Shown one piece after another: positions 55,405-64,000 of a stretch of 64,000 nt of DNA. A program made the position numbers and the translations under genes. Positions within the stretch are counted from its first letter, which is position 1, and each line of letters opens with the position of its first letter. This DNA is from Dactylorhiza incarnata (taxonomy: Eukaryota; Streptophyta; Magnoliopsida; Asparagales; Orchidaceae): NCBI GenBank assembly GCA_033032865.1, contig JAWHQI010000024.1, positions 248,001 to 312,000 on the forward strand. Direction: 5' to 3'. Under the pieces are notes generated by a model, which saw only the letters and a program-made list of their open reading frames with translations, was not told the origin of the DNA and did no database searches.

Positions 55405-56582
55405 TGATGGCGACAGACACCATGACGGCCAACTTGAAGACGAAGATGACGGACATGGCGCATTGGTTGATCATGGAGTTGCGACGGAAGATGATGATGA
55501 CGGCCCACCGGCTAAAGACATGCGGCGCCGTGGCGGCCACGGCTACAATCTTCATCCACGCCGCAAGAATTAATTATTATTTTTATGTTTGCTTAGTTAT
55601 GACTTTGAGTTAATTATGGCTTGCATTTTATTATTTTATTTTGAACTTTTGGTGTGCATTTAGCACTATGTTGGGTGTGCTATTAGCACTTGTGTTGTAA
55701 GGCCTATATAAGGCTAAGACTTTAATTTAAAATCAGATTATTATTTGCTGGACAAACTTGCCTAACCCTAAACTATTCTCCTCCCTCTCTCTCTCTCACA
55801 TTGCCGCCGCCCCCCTTGGGATTTCTCTCCCAGGTTTCGGCCCTCTCTCTCTCCCTCCCTCTCCTCTTTCTACTTCTCCTTCACCTTCCTCATACACCTC
55901 CTTCCTCCACTAGAATCCTCCTCCATGAAATTTCTTCTAGCCGCCCGCTTTTGGAGGGGAAGACGTCAAGTGCAAGAGCATACGGTTCGGGTGAATCTCT
56001 CCGGTGCAAAGGCGAGGAAGACGAACGAGTTTCCTACATCATTTGGAGCCCCCTTACGTGATCCAAAGGAGAGCGATCATTTCCTAGTGGATCCAATATC
56101 TCGGATCTACGATTCCGAGAGGGGTAACGATATTCTACTCAAGAGATCTCCTTTCTTAGATCATTTTTGTGGTGGACGATTTTAGCGTGATTTCTCGAAG
56201 CAAGTAAAATTCTCGCGGTGTTTCTTTGGTAGATTTGTATTTTTCGTTTGATTTTCCGGATACTATCGAAAGGATTGGCGATCCTTGTTATTTTCTTGTT
56301 GGGGAAAGATCAATCGTTTGCGAATCAGAATTGTTTTGGTGGATCTTTCTTTGGTACAACAACGCTCGTACGGACGCAAATATTCGTCCCTTTAGCTTGA
56401 TCGGATCTTGGCCTATAGCTGTGGTACGATCTCTAGCGGGTTGGCTATCCGCACGTTAGCGCGAGAAATAAATAAAATAATTGTGCTGCTGCGTTTCATT
56501 ATTGTGCGGAATCGAGAGAGTGTATTGTGTCGAGATTATCCTAGGCGTCACCCATGTAGGCTCATAGGAACGTGCTACATCA
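55405..56582 (+). repeat. Element J 5' LTR (1178 bp)
   Basis: TGATGGCGACAG to GTGCTACATCA. TATA box TATATAAG at 55705-55712. Its first 165 bp are a copy of the C-terminal pol coding sequence, because the 3' LTR starts within pol. Confidence 0.93.
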
Positions 56583-56586
56583 AATT

Positions 56587-56598
56587 TGGTATCAGAGT
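56587..56598 (+). other. Primer-binding site of element J (initiator-Met tRNA)
   Basis: TGGTATCAGAGT, 11 of 12 matches to the initiator-Met tRNA site, four bases after the 5' LTR. Confidence 0.9.
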
Positions 56599-56950
56599 GA
56601 GGTTGTGTTGATTTCTCAATCGACACCATCCTTACGTTTTCCTGTCCTAGGTCGTCGACCCACACTTGGTCGTGCACGTTTCGTATTAGACAACGAAAGT
56701 CTGAATTTTCTTTTTACTTTGGTCTGCGAATAGCAAAAAAATCCAAAAAAAACTGCAGAAAATTATAAAAAAAATCATGTATGCTCTCCTTATTTTTCTA
56801 AGCAAAAAGTCTAAAAAATTATTTTTATTCTCCTACTATAACAGTCTCCAAAAAAATCCTTTTATAAAAAAATATCTGGTCAAAATTCTGGTTGTCCTGC
56901 TGTTTATGCGCACTAGGCTTGGTACGGAATATTGTAGATCCACCTCACCC

Positions 56951-57990
56951 ATGGCCGACCACCATGATGATGAGCACGCTCCAGCAGCGATTGCGGAGCT
57001 TAGGGAAGAGTTCAACGCTAGATTCGATGCACTCACCCAATTAATACAAGGGTTGGCCGTAAATCAGGCGGCACCTCAAAATCCGGGCTTTGGGATAAAT
57101 CGGCAGGGGCCCCCACCACAGCCCGCCAACCAACGAAACGAACGACAAAATCACCATCGTGATCAGGACGACAAATTCAATTTAACTAGGGTCGTGCGAC
57201 TACATCCACCATCCTACGATGGAATGGGAGAACCTCAAGTTTTCCTAGATTGGATCATGGAGATCGAGTGCTACTTTGAGTGGCACAATCTGTCTGACGG
57301 TGATAAGGTGCGAGTGGCACGAATGAAGCTTCTGAGTAGGGCCAAGACGTTCTGGTTGAATGAAGAGAGGCGAATGGGTACCGTGAATGGAGTACCCCCA
57401 ATTGGGTGGGCTGCCATGAAAGCACTGTTGACTGACCAATATGTCCCCGCGTATCACCGAACCCAAATGTTCGATGAGCTAGCCACCCTTCGCCAAGGGG
57501 ACAAATCAGTAGAGGAGTACATGGGACTTATTAAGGATATGATGGTGAGATGTGACGTCCGGGAAATGCCCGAAGTAACACTATCACGTTTTTGTAAGGG
57601 ACTCAGGCCAGATATCCAAGGCAAGCTTCTGCGCTATGGTCACACGGATCTTAACGCAACGTTTAATGCAGCTTTGGATATTGAAAAGCACAATGCCTAT
57701 AAGTCCAAGGGACGATCTTTCCAAAAAGGAAAATCCATTTTAGGATCCCCACCCTCATCCTCCGTGCGAGACAAAGGTAGGTTTCGATCAACAGATTCGA
57801 ACTCCGTGGTCATTACCGCTAGGAACATCAAAAATCCCACTGGTGAGAGAGTTCCAATAGGGCGTATTAATAAGACTAACGCCACTTGTTATTCTTGCGG
57901 GATCCAAGGGCACTACTCTAGTGAGTGCCCCACTAAGGGAAAACCCCTAGCCCTTTTAGATTCCACGTCTGATCCCGTCGAGATCGTCTA
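56951..57990 (+). CDS. gag: Element J gag
   Basis: The frame is open from 56777, but I choose ATG 56951 (MADHHDDEHAPAAIAELREE) because the upstream part is low-complexity and basic, and the next stretch is Gag-like. The capsid region has LHPPSYDGMGEPQVFLDWIM, ECYFEWHNLSDGDKVRVARM and LRQGDKSVEEYMGLIKDMMV. One zinc knuckle, CYSCGIQGHYSSEC, lies at 57887-57928. The frame continues without a stop into protease and RT, as in single-ORF chromoviruses. Gag builds the particle and binds element RNA. Confidence 0.87.
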
Positions 57991-60900
57991 CGAAGTCGGT
58001 ACTGAGTCTGACGCCGAGCCGAGTGATATTGATGACGACTCTTTTATGATGGTTATGAGATGTATTCTGAATACACCACGTGCGACGAACGATTACAATC
58101 GGACAAATATCTTCTCGGTAAATTTTAAGAACGGTGATAAGTGGTGTAAGCTGATAATCGATAGCGGTAGTAGTATGAACGTCGTTTCAGAGAATGACAT
58201 CACTCGAATGCACTTAGTCACAGAGCCACATCCACATCCGTATAAGATAGCATGGGTGAACAAAATGTCTATCGCAGTTTCTAAACGATGCTTGGTACCG
58301 CTTACGGTGAAGAGCTATGTCGATAAAGTGTGGTGCGATGTCATCCCTATGGATGTATGTCACGTTCTACTAGGACGTCCATGGCTTTATGAATATGACG
58401 TGACCCATTTTGGCAGAGCCAACACTTACGAATTCAAGTTCAATGGTAAGACCATTGTTTTGAAACCCACACCACCTAAGGACCCGTCGATTGCTTCCAA
58501 GGACACAGTGGTGCCTGCGGAAAGGAAAACCATAAGTTTTATAAGTAGGAAGGAGTTAGAACGCGAGACCTTTCTAGATGGCGTCATTTATGCGTTAGTA
58601 TGCCTACAAGCTAAGGAAGATTCACCGTCTTTAGAGAACCTACCGTTATCTCTGCGCACGTTATTGGAAGAATATAAGGACGTCTATCCGGTAGATTTAC
58701 CTTCCAAGTTGCCACCCATCAGGGACATTCAACACGAAATTGATTTCGTCCCGGGCTCATCCTTGCCTAATCAACCCCATTACCGACTTAATCCCTCCGC
58801 ACATAATGAACTACAAATATTAATTTCCGATTTATTAGCAAAGGGATTTATCCGCCATAGTAAAAGCCCTTGTGCCGTCCCTGCCTTGTTGGTCCCGAAG
58901 AAAGATAAGTCTTGGAGGTTGTGTGCAGACTACCGGGCCATCAATAAAATAACTGTCAAGTATAGGTTTCCCATTCCCCATTTGGATGATCTATTGGATA
59001 TGTTATCCGGTGCCACCGTGTTCTCAAAATTGGATTTAAAGAGTGGTTACCACCAAATAAGGATTCGGGAGGGAGACGAATGGAAAACGGCCTTTAAATC
59101 TAAGGACGGGCTTTACGAGTGGTTAGTGCTAGGAGAGGGACTCACCAACGGACCTAGTACTTTCTCACGATTAATGACTCAAGTATTTAAGCCATACATG
59201 GGAAAATTTGTCGTAGTCTATTTCGATGATATTTTGGTGTTTAGTATTTCGCCGATCGATCATGAAACTCATTTGAGAACAATCCTTACTACATTGCGCC
59301 AAGAGAACTTATTCATTAATTTTAAGAAGTGCGCGTTCGGTGTGACTACCGTGGAATTTTTAGGATACATAGTGAGTGCTGAGGGTATACATGTTGACCC
59401 TAAGAAGGTCCAAGTGATTAAAGAATGGCCGGAACCACAAAATATTAGGGAGGTTAGGAGTTTTCATGGATTGGCCACATTTTATCGACGATTCATTCGC
59501 AATTTTAGTAGTATCATGGCACCAATAACTGAATGTATGAAGAAGGGTGATTTTAAATGGACCAAATCGGCCACTAGCGCGTTTCAAATGATTAAGGATC
59601 GGATGTCCGAAGCCCCCTACTACGGTTGCCGGATTTTAATAAAGTGTTTGAACTATCATGCGACGCTTCGGGGATAGGAATTGGAGGAGTGTTAAGCCAA
59701 GAGGGACATCCGGTTGGGTACTTTAGCGAGAAACTTGCGGGCCCAAAATTAAATTATTCCAATTATGATCGTGAGTTTTATGTCGTAATACGTTGTCTCC
59801 AACATTGGCGACACTACCTTATATCGAAAGAATTTGTAATCCTCTCGGATCATGAGGCGCTAAAATTTGTAAACTCTCAAAATAAAATCAGCCCTCGGCA
59901 TGCCAAATGGGTCTCCTATCTTCAGGAGTACACATTCATTATTAAGCACCTTAAGGGTACGTTAAATCGAGTGGCGGACGCCCTTAGTCGTGTCACTCTA
60001 TTATTATCTAAAATGGAGGTGACGGTAATAGGATTTGAACGCATTAAAGACGAGTACGTCCTATGCCCGGATTTTAAGGATATTTATTTAGCCGCTCAGG
60101 AACAGGCTCCCTCTACTATTTCGGCATACTACATTCGTGACGGTTATTTATTTAGGCATACGCAATTATGTATTCCCCGCTCTTCACTACGCCATTTCAT
60201 TGTATGGGAGCTACATAGTGGAGGGCTAGGGGGACTTTTCGGCCGAGATAAAACGATAACACTAGTGGAAGATAAATTCTTTTGGCCGGGCCTTAAGCCA
60301 ATGGTTAATAAGATCGTTGGGAGTTGCCGTGTGTGTCAATTAGCAAAAGGAAACAAGACCAACGCGGGTCTTTATACACCTCTTCCTATTCCGTCTGTTC
60401 CTTGGGAGGACGTTAGTATGGACTTTATTTTGGGCCTACCTATGACATTTCGGCGACACGATTCCATCCTTGTCGTCGTCGATAGATTTTCTAAAATGGC
60501 ATATTTTATCGCTAGTCACAATACCAACGATGCATCCCATGTTCCTAAGTTGTATTTCAAAGAGGTCGTGGCGCATCGGGGCGTTCCCAAAACGATAGTG
60601 TCTGATAGGGACATCAAATTCACTAGTTACTTTTAAAAAACACTTTGGAATCTTATGGGTACAAAACTTATGTTTTCGTCGGCCTATCATCCCCAAACGG
60701 ATGGGCAAACGGAAGTGGTCAATCGAAGTTTGGGTGGATTACTTCGTTGTTTAGTGGGCGATCATAAAGGTACGTGGGACCTTATTCTTCCTCATGCTCA
60801 AATAGCTTACAATAATTCAAGGAATAGGTCCACCGGTTTGTCTCCGAATGAGATTGTACATGGTTATAAGGCACCCGTGCCTCTTGATTTAGTGTCGCTA

Positions 60901-61803
60901 CCCCCATCTTTTAAAACTAGTCATTTTGCCCAGGATTTTGCCTCGCACGTTCACAATCTCCATAAGCAAATTAGCGAGATGCTAGCTAAACAATATGCTA
61001 TTTATCAATCGAATGCTAACGAAAATAGGCGAGCGGTCCACTTGAATATTGGTGATTTGGTAATGGTTCGTCTCACCCCTGAACGGATGCCTTCGGGCAC
61101 TATAAAGAAATTAGCAAATAGGAGAGCCGGTCCTTTTCGAGTGTTAAAGAAGTTGGGTGAAAACACATATTTATTACAGTTACCCGCTGAGTGGGGAATC
61201 TCCCCTGTTTTTAACGTTTCGGATTTAACGCTTTATGTCGCTCCACCACCTGAACTTTCTGCCTCTCCGTTTAATATTGCCACTAAAACTTCTAATGGGT
61301 TGGGTAGTGAGATTATTGTTTCTGGATCGCCCTCTTCTATGGACTCTACGGGAGGTAAGCCACCTGTTGATGATGAAACTTATTTTTCTTCGTTGCCTAA
61401 CGCATTTTCGAGGTTTTCCCGGACCGTTTTCTTGCCTGACAGGATTTTGCAGGATGCTGTGTTTCCAACTCCCGACGGTGATGTTCACAGGTTCTTGATT
61501 CGATGGCATGGCCGTCCTGCATCGGACGACTCTTGGCTCTCCGCGTCGGAGGTGAAGCTACTTGATGAGGATCTCTTTCGCCGTTATGTTCCTGCCCACT
61601 CATCGGTGATAAGTTCTTTCGAGCGGGGGAGGATTGATGGCGACAGCCACCATGACGGCCAACTTGAAGACGAAGATGACGGACATGGCGCATTGGTTGA
61701 TCATGGAGTTGCGACGGAAGATGATGATGACGGCCCACCGGCTAAAGACATGCGGCGCCGTGGCGGCCACGGCTACAATCTTCGTCCACGCCGCAAGAAT
61801 TAA
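57991..61803 (+). pseudogene. pol: Element J pol: protease, RT, RNase H, integrase, chromodomain-like end
   Basis: Protease: LIIDSGSSMNVVSEND (DSGS near 58160). RT: RLCADYRAINKITVKYRFPI, FSKLDLKSGYHQIRIREGD, VVYFDDILVF (YFDD at 59219-59230); LGEGLTNGPSTF replaces the expected PFGLTNAPSTF. A one-base frameshift lies near 59615-59625. RNase H: LSCDASGIGIGGVLS, YDREFYVV, SDHEALKF, VADALSR. Integrase: WELHSGGLGGLFGRDKT, in which the second zinc His appears to be Leu, then CRVCQLAKG; catalytic Asp in MDFILGLP and VSDRDIKF, Glu in GQTEVVNRS. An in-frame TAA at 60634-60636 breaks the core. The end (HRFLIRWHGRPASDDSWLSA) looks chromodomain-like. The last 56 codons, ending GHGYNLRPRRKN, lie in the 3' LTR. 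Confidence 0.88.
61621..61634 (+). other. Polypurine tract of element J (inside pol)
   Basis: gagcgggggaggat directly before TGATGGCG of the 3' LTR. It is also coding (ERGRI in the pol frame). Confidence 0.88.
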
Positions 61804-62810
61804 TTATTATTTTTATGTTTGCTTAGTTATGACTTTGAGTTAATTATGGCTTGCATTTTATTATTTTATTTTGAACTTTTGGTGTGCATTTAGCACTATG
61901 TTGGGTGTGCTATTAGCACTTGTGTTGTAAGGCCTATATAAGGCTAAGACTTTAATTTAAAATCAGATTATTATTTGCTGGACAAACTTGCCTAACCCTA
62001 AACTATTCTCCTCCCTCTCTCTCTCACATTGCCGCCGCCCCCCTTGGGATTTCTCTCCCAGGTTTCGGCCCTCTCTCTCTCCCTCCCTCTCCTCTTTCTA
62101 CTTCTCCTTCACCTTCCTCATACACCTCCTTCCTCCACGATAATCCTCCTCCACGAAATTTCTTCTAGCCGCCCGCTTTTGGAGGGGAAGACGTCAAGTG
62201 CAAGAGCCTACAGTTTGTGTGAATCTCTCTGGTGCAAAGGCGAGGAAGACGAACGAGTTTCCTACATCATTTGGATCCCCCTTCCGTGATCCAAAGGAGA
62301 GCGATCATTTCCTAGTGGATCCAATATCTCGGATCTACAATTCCGAGAGGGGTAACGATATTCTACTCAAGAGATCTCCTTTCTTAGATCGTTTTTGTGG
62401 TGGACGATTTTAGCGTGATTTCTCGAAGCAAGTAAAATTCTCGCGGTGTTTCTTTGGTAGATTTGTATTTTTCGTTTGATTTTCCAGATACTATCGAAAG
62501 GATTGGCGATCCTTGTTATTTTCTTGTTGGTGAAAGATCAACCGTTTGCGAATCGGAATTGTTTTGGTGGATCTTTCTTTGGTACAACAACGCTCGTACG
62601 GACGCAAATATTCATCCCTTTAGCTTGATCGGATCTTGGCCAATAGTCGTGGTACGATCTCTAGCGGGTTGGCTATCCGCACGTTAGCGCGAGAAATAAA
62701 TAAAATAATTGTGCTGCTGCGTTTCATTATTGTGCGGAATCGAGAGAGTGTATTGTGTCGAGATTATCCTAGGCGTCACCCGTGTAGGCTCATAGGAACG
62801 TGCTACATCA
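61635..62810 (+). repeat. Element J 3' LTR (1176 bp)
   Basis: TGATGGCGACAG to GTGCTACATCA, followed by the TSD agagc. TATA box TATATAAG at 61935-61942. Bases 61635-61803 encode the C-terminus of pol. Confidence 0.93.
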
Positions 62811-63480
62811 AGAGCATTCATCACAGCTTGTCGATTTGGGTTTTGTTCTTCTTCTTCCTCCTCCTAGAACCCTAAAAGACAGAAAAACAAGAACTGCTCT
62901 CTCTCAGAACACAGAAATTGAAGGCTACTCTTCATCAACATCATATAGCAGCCAGAATACAAGCAGAAGCCAGTTAAAAGGATCTGAAGCATATAATCGT
63001 TACAAACTATCACAATCATAAGCAAGGGTTCACTATTAGTAGATCCATTGAAGGAAATATAGAAGTTGAAAGCTTCTACAGAATTCTAAAAACAGAATTC
63101 TTCTTCTTACCTCTTCCTTCTTCTTCTCTTATTTCTCCTTATCAAAAGATCTTTGGTTCTAAGAGTCTCTTTATCAAAAGACTCAGGCACAGGTTGTGCA
63201 TTCCTACCAGGTGGTAGTAGAGTGGAGTACCCATATTTTGGGAAACCACTATAAAAATCCATTTGTCTTTGTTGTGAATTTCTGTGTTATTCCATTTACT
63301 CTTTCAGTATTTATTTCCAGCAATCTTTATTTTATTTATTCTTCCCTTTGGTTTGGTTGTGTGCATAATACCTTAGCAATTTTTATTGTCTGCACAGTTA
63401 GGATAGAAAAATATTTAAATCTCTATTCACCCCCCCCCCCCCTCTCTAGAGTATTCTCAGAGACACACTGTGCACTTTCA

Positions 63481-64000
63481 GAAAAGCTTGTCATTTGCCG
63501 GTAGAATTAGAACATCGTGCTTTTTGGGCGCTAAAATTTTTAAATTTGGATTTAAACTTAGCCTCTGAACATAAAAAATTTCAAATAAATGAATTAGACG
63601 AATGGCGCGCGAATGCCTATGAAAATAATAAATTGTATAAGGAGCACACTAAGTTTTATCATGATAAAAAAATCAAAAATCCAAAAGCTTTTTCACCAGG
63701 AGATTTAGTCCTTCTTTATAATTCTAGACTTAAGCTTTTTCCGGGCAAATTAAAATCTCAATGGCCTGGTCCCTTCATAGTAAAAGAAGTTTGGCCATAC
63801 GGAACCATGCTAATAAAGCACCTGGAAAAAGGCTCTTTCAAGGTCAACAGACATCGTTTAAAATTATATCACCCCGGTGACACAACGTCCAAAGACATAG
63901 AAACAATTCACTTCTCAAACATTTAATAAAATCGCCACTTAGTCAAGCTATGAGACGGTAAAAAAGCACTTTTGGGAGGCACCCCAACGTTATCTTTTTT
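63481..64000 (+). mobile_element. Element K: Athila-type Gypsy element, 3' end of integrase
   Basis: Directly after the F LTR the frame KACHLPVELEHRAFWALKFL begins, then FHDKK-like (FYHDKKIKNPKAFSPGDLVL), LYNSRLKLFPGKLKSQWPGP and VNRHRLKLYHPGD, ending at a stop at 63924-63926. This is the integrase C-terminal region typical of Athila elements. The downstream gcacttttgggaggcacccc also fits Athila sequence after pol, from family knowledge. F appears to be inserted in this gene; the other half is not in the window. Longer 3' parts of K lie beyond the window end. Confidence 0.85.

Larger units (their letters stand above)
55405..62810 (+). mobile_element. Element J: nearly intact chromovirus-type Ty3/Gypsy element
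   Basis: TSD agagc at 55400-55404 and 62811-62815. LTRs 55405-56582 (1178 bp) and 61635-62810 (1176 bp) differ by about 2 percent by eye, so it is one of the younger insertions here. Primer-binding site, gag-pol with only one frameshift and one in-frame stop, and a polypurine tract are present. Sequence of RT and the C-terminal region points to the chromovirus branch, CRM or Galadriel clade; I cannot separate them by eye. The pol frame runs 169 bp into the 3' LTR. Confidence 0.92.
27510..63480 (+). mobile_element. Element F: SIRE-like Copia element, pol-less, hosting D, H and J
   Basis: Pieces of F lie at 27510-27549, 40353-42642, 53314-55404 and 62816-63480. They read, in order: duplicated gag C-terminal segments ending WVPSNV, an envelope-like or 'putative plant transposon protein' gene split by H, a polypurine tract at 54496-54509, and a 3' LTR (54510-63480) split by J. 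The insertions D, H and J can be excised on paper by their TSDs (actat; gcaga/gtaga; agagc), restoring continuity. The pol region and the 5' LTR are not present. The F LTR family also occurs as a solo LTR at 50233-51535. Its right end meets an Athila integrase gene mid-frame. Confidence 0.7.
54510..63480 (+). repeat. Element F 3' LTR, interrupted by element J
   Basis: LTR sequence is 54510-55404 plus 62816-63480 (about 1560 bp). Begins TGTTGGGAAAAATTCC, ends TGTGCACTTTCA. It contains a long stretch rich in gtcga words (54690-55110) and a C run at 63430-63442 in the context attcaccc...ctctctagag. Confidence 0.83.

Noticed and set aside
55801..56459. Open frames in the J LTRs (also at 62029-62687)
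   Set aside because: Present in both LTRs simply because LTRs are duplicates. They are short, have no recognisable domain, and lie in the transcribed leader region.
1..64000. Host protein-coding genes, tRNA or rRNA genes
   Set aside because: Every stretch is accounted for by LTR elements or their non-coding parts; no tRNA cloverleaf or rRNA-like block was recognised by eye. A computational scan could still find small RNAs.

Overview
The window is a block of nested LTR retrotransposons from a flowering-plant genome. Both major superfamilies are present: Ty3/Gypsy of Tat, Athila and chromovirus type, and Ty1/Copia of SIRE/Maximus type. Several insertions are bounded by 5-bp target-site duplications (TSDs), and priming sites match plant initiator-Met tRNA. 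I see no host gene, tRNA or rRNA. The density of nested elements suggests heterochromatin, perhaps pericentromeric. The species cannot be named from the sequence.

Layout. Element A (1-14009, minus) is a Tat-lineage element whose 3' LTR is cut by the window start. It holds gag, protease, RT, RNase H, a second RNase H and integrase, then a 96-bp minisatellite and two intron-containing genes on the opposite (plus) strand, called aORF1 and aORF2 here. A 2.1-kb solo LTR (5704-7792) is inserted in its integrase gene. 14010-16413 holds rearranged fragments of a related element C. Element B (16414-27509, plus) has the same architecture as A, with its 5' end lost and its 3' LTR at 26853-27509.

27510-63480 is one old SIRE-like element, F, opened by three large insertions. 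D (27550-40352, minus) is a gag-only SIRE-type element, and a pol-less Tat-type element E (28970-33952) sits inside one of its LTRs. H (42643-53308, plus) is a full-length SIRE-type element with a solo LTR of the F family (50233-51535) in its 3' region. J (55405-62810, plus) is a nearly intact chromovirus inserted in the F 3' LTR. F itself abuts the integrase end of an Athila element, K (63481-64000). The inferred nesting is K > F > {D > E; H > solo LTR; J}.

The most interesting system is the antisense two-gene module of the Tat-type elements. aORF1 (matching, as I recognise it, the plant 'putative gypsy type transposon' family) and aORF2 lie between pol and the 3' LTR. They run opposite to gag-pol, have their own TATA boxes and GT-AG introns, and survive in E even though gag-pol is gone. 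Other notable signals are arrays of hairpin-forming repeats in LTRs and upstream of an antisense promoter, a 61-nt stem-loop in the D and H 3' regions whose stem sequence differs between copies while pairing is kept, and a gag-only derivative (D) beside a gag-pol relative (H). Almost every coding region carries nonsense codons or frameshifts, so most are annotated as pseudogenes.
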